Shown here in pieces: positions 58,868 to 64,000 of a stretch of DNA of 64,000 bases. A program made the position numbers and the translations under genes. The number at the start of each line of letters is the position of its first letter. Position 1 is the stretch's first letter. The stretch lies in NCBI RefSeq assembly GCF_000218685.1, contig NW_006763303.1:744001-808000 (forward strand), read 5' to 3'. The notes under the pieces are model-generated. The model was not told the origin of the DNA. It did not search any database and saw nothing but the letters and a program-made list of their open reading frames with translations. The stretch comes from Serpula lacrymans var. lacrymans S7.9. Lineage: Eukaryota > Basidiomycota > Agaricomycetes > Boletales > Serpulaceae.

Positions 58868-60684
58868 TGTCATGCACCAAAGTTGATTGGTAGCATGGAC
58901 AGGTGTCAATAACGAAGCAAATATTCAAAAAGACTCGCCTTTGCGCCACACGGGCACAGTGCCACATGGAATAGTAATTAATATTGCCTTTTTCGAACTT
59001 GTGGCTGATCAGCACCACCTCTATTAGGCAATCCAGTCACGCTCACCTTTGCTTTTCCATCCGGTACTTTCCGCATTTCGGCATTTCGGCAAATTTTCGC
59101 GTCGCCACTGGCTACACATTGCATTGCGCCCTCGCTTTTGTCGTTTCCCTTACTCCCCTTCCTTTGCCTAGCCCCACCATGGGCCCCTTCCTCTCCTTTT
59201 TATTCTCACCTGATGGTCGTTTCTGGATCCCCATTCTAATCCACTTTTTCGTCACCTCCACCCTCCTCCTCCTCATCTTATTTGCACCCCCACCATTTCT
59301 GATGTCACCACTTCCTATCCGCTTCCGTCGCCAATCCGTTGACTACCACGTGCCACTGCTGATATCAGCAAAGCCCCGGCGGCCGGTCCAAATAGGGCAA
59401 CAGGTCCATCTTCATGACGTTGATCTGCCATCATATACTATCAAAATGTCGGTCGCTCGTCTTGCCTGGTTGGAGCATGGGTGGGTAGTTTTTGAGCTGG
59501 AGAAGGTTCATCCCCTTGCGTCGCCCATGTTCATCGCTGTCCCATTCACTTGGGTACACTTATCTTTTGTCCATTGTCTTCGCTACAGCTACACCTACCA
59601 CACGCTGCCTGGGACTCACTTATTCCAAATTGGAACTACTCCTCTCCCTCCCTCGTTTGATCAGGTGGTCCAACACAACCAGTCCATTGGTAAGGCCATG
59701 GAACTGTCGGATTTAGACTAGGTGGTGGACCGGTGGCTCCAGTTTCTTTTTCTTCAGCAGAACATTCATTTACAGTGCGATTATTTTTGATTTTTGAATC
59801 ATTTTTATGGACACATATTTTTTTAGAATGCCTGACTGACAATAAAGGAACTGTGTTGATACTGATAGTGTTTTGCCTTGCCCTTTTTTTACTGCATCTT
59901 CCCATGACATCATGATTTTCCTGCTCTCTTTTTGCTATTGGACTTTACTTTATGGCTGTACAAACCTGTGACATTACTCACAGCATTCATTGTTCTATCT
60001 CTTTCTTTTCCTTTTTTGACAATCTTATCCTGTACTACCTACGCAGGATTTGTCAGCATACATTCCTTCCTTCATGTTCTTTCTCATTCTTTTTGCACAG
60101 CTATACTGTGCATAGCCTACTTTTCTTTTACTATATAAACCCCTGTATTTTACCTTGTAAAAACAACAAGAACTCAATTCCAGACTTCTTCTCTAATCTC
60201 AAGTTCACTACTCTCTGCTACTTGTGATCCAGTGTAGTCACAACACTTCCCACTGCTACCACTGTTAATTGCTGTCATCATCACTTCCCACTTTTGAAGT
60301 CATTGTCATCCCTTTCGATTAGAGTCCTTCTGAGCACTACAGTTTGTGCGTCAGGAGCCTGCTATCACTGGGAACCTCGTCATATTGTTGTTCTCAAACC
60401 TACCTTGTGCTACGATTAGCAAGGTAGTGCTCATCTATACTCATTACTAAGCCCCTATCTTCTATAAATTCAACTATCCCTCCTCCTCAAAACCCACACT
60501 CATACACCACTGGGTTTTTACTTTGAAGGATCTTTATACGTACCACCCCACGAACAACCAGACCACTCCACTGTTCTAGGAGGCAAAGCCCATAAACAAG
60601 TTCCTTGGAATCTGGGAGGATTGTGTGTTAGTTTGTTTTGTGTGTGTTTTTTTTCTAACAACAGTTCTCATCATCGACACCAGC
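58868..60684 (+). repeat. U element copy 3, right arm missing
   Basis: It begins TGTCATGCACC, carries the full left arm to about 59385 and the core up to ATCATCGACACC, colinear with 16432-18250. The right inverted arm is absent; gypsy chromodomain sequence follows directly. The 59.0-59.7 kb part contains a ~245-codon open frame, also nearly open in copy 2 (16601-17362). I do not take it as coding because it is Ser/Pro/Leu-rich and spans the arm/core junction. Confidence 0.65.
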
Positions 60685-61001
60685 CCAGACCGGTGGTAGT
60701 CACCCAGAAAGGTGAAGAAGAGTTCAAAGTTGAACAAGTAGTAGATGCATGCTTGAAGTGTGGAAAATTAGAATTCCTAGTCCTATGGGAGGGCTATGGA
60801 GACAAGGACAGAATACGGGAACCAGAAGCCCATCTGGACAACTCCTGCAATATTGTTTGCAAATCTTATTCTAAGAATCCTTTAGCTCCTAGGAAGCTCA
60901 GAGGTATGGATTCAAATCTTTTTAAAATCCTTTTTCAACCTATACCCAAAAATTTAACTACTACCTCCGGTACTTGGTCTCGCCTGGAAGTCGAGCTTTA
61001 G
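60685..61001 (+). pseudogene. Gypsy integrase C-terminus with chromodomain (fragment)
   Basis: A plus-strand fragment reading RPVVVTQKGEEEFKVEQVVDA then KLEFLVLWEGYG and REPEAHLDN, a retroelement chromodomain. It ends with a stop at 61001, 11 bp before the LTR, separated by the purine tract AGAAAGTGGGTAG. This is the natural 3' end of a chromovirus pol. The rest of that pol is not upstream in the same orientation. Confidence 0.85.
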
Positions 61002-61012
61002 AAAGTGGGTAG

Positions 61013-61426
61013 TGTTACGATACACAATTTTTGGACCTTTAAATTTCATTCTCCTCTTTAACTTTCTTCTGTAGTCTTCACACCCTGTGCCATGCAGCAC
61101 TTTCCATTATTTGTTCAAACTCCACCTTCTCACGCTATGCTGCTTTTTCTTATTTTTAGCTACAAGTATCTCACACAGTGGAGCTGGTCACACAGGCTGT
61201 GCCCCATGACATCATCAGCCACTACCTCCATCAACTGTATAGTACATATGTACAAACAACCTGTAGTAGTATATATGCCCCAATAGATCAAGAAGACTCC
61301 TCAGCAAGTCCTCCTGTTGTTTACCCACAACAAACTCGGTCTACTTTAAGGGGCTTACCCACTCCTCATTCTATCCTCTATAGCTTGTCATTGTGTGCGC
61401 CAGAGTATAAAACTCTGGTTGTGACA
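61013..61426 (+). mobile_element. 3' LTR, family T (414 bp)
   Basis: It begins TGTTACGATACAC and ends GTTGTGACA, and it matches the solo LTR at 4447-4860 along its length with the same size. It directly follows a polypurine tract and a chromodomain, which fixes it as a 3' LTR on the plus strand. No matching 5' LTR is present in the window. Confidence 0.85.
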
Positions 61427-61995
61427 GCTCATCAATCTCCTCCCCCAACCAAGCCGATGCCTCCACTGCATCTGCTTGCACTGGGGATAATAGTCTGACA
61501 GTGCCACCCTTAGTAAGTTGTAGTAACCTTGTGAATAGCATACCAGACGCTGACCTGATAATGTCTCCTAGACAACATACTCATGCTGCTCTCATCTATC
61601 CATATCAATAATGACGATGCTGTCATGCGGATATCCACTGTCATTCAACAAGCTGCCAGTTGCACAACCTCTGCCATCACTTTGGCCACATCAGCATCCA
61701 CACTCACACCTACTCCTGCCCCGATGCCAGCTCCAGCTCCCACTCTGACTCCCACTCTCCCAGTGGCTTCTGCTGCCACTGCTGTGCTTGGGCTTAGTGC
61801 ACCCGTTATGCTCCCTGCTGCTATAGCACCCATCAACCAGATTAGTGTGCCTTCTGTGTTAGAATATACTCTGACATACCAATACTCCATAGAATAATAC
61901 CTCTGATTTGTAAGCCAGCCCAGTATGCAGCAGCTATTCTGTGTAAGACGTCCGTGGTTGCATGTCATGTTTAAGATCCTACATTGTATAACCTT
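61427..61995. other. Intergenic, no gene recognised
   Basis: It contains one Thr/Pro/Ala-rich open frame (61583-61897) with simple PTPAPMPAPAP-type repetition. Without neighbours or a recognisable domain I do not call it a gene. It may be retroelement or low-complexity sequence. Confidence 0.4.
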
Positions 61996-62068
61996 GGCCA
62001 TATAGCTCAATTGGTAGAGCAGCTGGCATGTATCCAGAAGGTTCCAGGTTCAATCCCTGGTCTGGTCA
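61996..62068 (+). tRNA. tRNA-Thr(UGU)-like sequence, possibly pseudogene or SINE head
   Basis: A 73-nt sequence that folds as a tRNA. Acceptor GGCCATA/TCTGGTC (six of seven pairs, one G-U among them), D arm GCTC/GAGC, anticodon stem GCTGG/CCAGA with its outermost pair mismatched, T arm CCAGG/CCTGG with loop TTCAATC. The A box (TAGCTCAATTGG) and B box (GGTTCAATCC) are intact. The anticodon loop reads CATGTAT, giving UGU but with A in place of the invariant U33. There is no encoded intron. The odd loop argues against a working tRNA. Confidence 0.6.
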
Positions 62069-63028
62069 TTATCCAATTTTATCATTCTGTGCCCTATTCT
62101 TATTCTTGCACCTACAGTATCATGGTGTGACTTACAACATACCTGAACCCGGGGCCCCTCCCCCATTCTATTGGGTGACTAGAGGGCGCCGTATCAGAAT
62201 ATTCTCTTCCTGGTGAGTTTATCTCAATCATGAGCTACTGGCACTCGTTAATTCCAGCAGGCAGACCACATCTCCTCTGGTCACATCTGTGAGCCGTGCC
62301 GTTTATACTCATTGCACATCCATCCATAGATACCAGCAGCCTGAGCATGGAGAGTGCTATTGATGCTGACAAGACTGAAATACTCCCGTAGTTTCATGGT
62401 GCAGGCTGGGTGTGGGTTGAATAATAGAATATATCTTGTATGCTACGCATAAATTTTTGTATCTGAAATGCTCAAATGCCACATCAATGCTTGTTTTCTT
62501 GATTTCTCGAACGTCCCTTGAAATCACCCATGTGTGTATAGGTTCTTTTTATCCACATTGGGGATTTACCAATGCCATCCTATCAATTAAAAATAAATTT
62601 GATGAAGCTGGGGTTGAAAAATAATATGCGACCGGCATGTTCAAGGTTTTCAACCGTAACCAATGGGCCACTGTACAAAGATGGCTGTGAAGCTGTCATA
62701 TGCCGGTTGATTTATTGCTACTCAAAACTATAGAATGGAGGCACCCCGCAAAACAGCCTTATATTGAACAAGACTACCGGGTGAGTAGGAGCCTGGCAGA
62801 AGTGCCAGCATAGAAACAACGGTGCTTGCCGAGCTGCAAAGCGTAACACTGGATATGGGCGGTCATCATGGACCGGGACAAGTAAAATATTGAGCAGTGC
62901 TCATTATCCATTTATCCTCAACACAGCCTATACGATAATCTTGAAGGACCTATCTTTGATACCAACAAAAAGGACGATGCAGAAGCCAGGTATTTTCATC
63001 CATCAGCGCCTACCTCTTTCGTCCACCC
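62069..63028. other. Intergenic, no gene recognised
   Basis: AT-rich sequence between the tRNA-like element and the next gene. Short open frames only, none with a recognisable domain. It may include the body of a SINE behind the tRNA-like head and the promoter of the gene at 63029. Confidence 0.4.
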
Positions 63029-64000
63029 ATGGCTGCCTACAATATTTATGCTCAACAGTTATCTGAACTATGCCATGGTTATCCCCTCTGGTTCCCGGAA
63101 CCTTGCATGTATGATGAAGTGACAGTAGGCGACGTGGGCTACGTCCGGGAGGGAGTCTTTCATAGACTGTTCAATGCCACCAGGGCGTCCGACCACCCTT
63201 CAAACGCGCTATATGGAGTTCCGGAGGGCTTTGTGCAGCTACAGCTTCCCCAAGGCTCGATCCGCAGGTTTGAGAAACTCCTAGATCCAGGTGCTCCATT
63301 ATATAGTCAGAGTGTCTCCAAGATAGGAATTGCGGCCTCGGCAACAGGGTTCGTATTTTGATCATGCATCGATATATGTGGGTTCTTACAGACACTCAGG
63401 CCTGGGAGTCCGACCGTCGCTGGCGCCAATCTACAGTTCTCGTGCTCTAGTAATCGAGGCGCTATCTTGGTACTAACGAGGCGTACCGATCGCGAAGATG
63501 TCATGTCATCATGCGAGAGGGCTTCGAAGAGTACATTCGAACTCATTTCCGGAGCTGGTATCAGTTTGTAAATGGTCGTTTGCGTCATGGAGTCGAACAT
63601 GGAAAAATCATGCTTGTTACAGGATGCGACAAAACAGCTGAGTGGGCTTCAGCTGTCTTTAGCGGTAAGACACGTAATGCCCATGTGTCTTTCACCCTTG
63701 GCATTCCATCTGGGATTTCGGGACAACTTGAAGCGGCTGGGACGTGGACGCATGATCAATCTGTGCAGCACAGAACAGGTCCTATTTGTCAGGGTACTAT
63801 CAAGTACGACCAAACAATATTTATTAGGGGCTACCGCATCCGCGATAGATTAATCCTCGCACCTAAAATTATCAAGGCCGCTGCTGAGCCAGGGCCAGAT
63901 TCCCCAAGACGTGGGGAAGAGGATGGCATGTCGCTGCAGAGGCATTACGAGGGTGAATTCAGCGATAACGAAGAGTCGGATTTCGAGGTTGAGTATATTC
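63029..64000 (+). CDS. Agaricomycete-specific hypothetical protein, partial, with frame break
   Basis: Belongs to a lineage-specific family of mushroom fungi of unknown function, which I recognise by MAAYNIYAQQL, GYPLWFPEP, VGDVGYVREGVFHRLFNA and the later VTGCDKTAEWASAVFSG. Exon 1 is 63029-63348; an intron to 63399 joins to GPGSPTVAGANLQFSCSSNRG. Around 63500-63512 the frame must change by one base to continue as EGFEEYIRTHFRSWYQFVNG. From there it is open to the window end, so the gene is 3'-incomplete here. The frame break could be a real mutation or a sequencing error. Members of this family are often found near transposons, as here. Confidence 0.6.

Noticed and set aside
59000..59721. 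~245-codon ORF in U copy 3, with a similar frame in copy 2 at 16601-17362
   Set aside because: It recurs only because U is repeated, crosses the arm/core junction, has no recognisable domain and is interrupted in copy 1. Kept as non-coding until selection is shown.
61583..61897. Thr/Pro/Ala-rich ORF as a cell-wall protein
   Set aside because: No signal peptide at its start, no GPI-type end, and the low complexity alone does not support a gene.

Overview
This is nuclear DNA from a filamentous basidiomycete, most likely an agaricomycete. The genes are eukaryotic and split by many short GT..AG introns, mostly about 50-65 bp. The left edge carries a FunK1-type kinase, a family expanded in mushroom-forming fungi. 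The right edge carries a repeat-rich-region protein family known from Agaricomycetes. The repeats are dominated by LTR retrotransposons of the chromodomain Ty3/gypsy type.

Layout. 1-2.3 kb: a degenerate-looking FunK1 kinase gene on the minus strand. 2.4-19 kb: a repeat block. It holds four copies of a ~628-bp solo LTR family (here called R), two other solo LTRs, and an almost complete 7.2-kb Ty3/gypsy chromovirus inserted inside one R copy. Target-site duplications can be read for nearly all of these, so the nesting order is recoverable. The block ends in a large composite of an unclassified element (here called U) with ~500-bp inverted ends and a 1.3-kb inverted repeat. 20.5-57.9 kb: a compact island of eleven housekeeping-type genes. 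57.9-61.4 kb: a second repeat block with pieces of a gypsy pol, a third U copy and a 3' LTR. 61.9-64 kb: a tRNA-Thr-like sequence and the start of an agaricomycete-specific gene that runs off the window.

The gene island, in order: a tuberin (TSC2) homologue (+); a GEN1/Yen1-type Holliday-junction nuclease (-); a small coiled-coil protein with a doubtful model (-); an unrecognised 482-residue protein (-); a NagZ-like family-3 glycosidase (+); a VHS-GAT protein of the LSB5 type (+); an Hrp1/Musashi-type two-RRM protein (+); COG7 (-); eIF5A (-); a two-LIM protein (+); a LAA1/HEATR5 HEAT-repeat protein (-); and the PI(3,5)P2 phosphatase FIG4 (+). Several of these act in endomembrane traffic or nutrient signalling: TSC2 on Rheb-TOR, LSB5 on endosomes and actin, COG7 at the Golgi, LAA1 with AP-1, FIG4 on endolysosomal PI(3,5)P2. 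I read this as coincidence of a gene-dense region, not as an operon-like cluster. Two gene pairs are head to head with under 300 bp between start codons and probably share promoters.

Exon coordinates in the entries were derived by hand from reading frame and splice-site consensus. Where I give a complete exon list the phases close to one open frame, but no transcript evidence was available.
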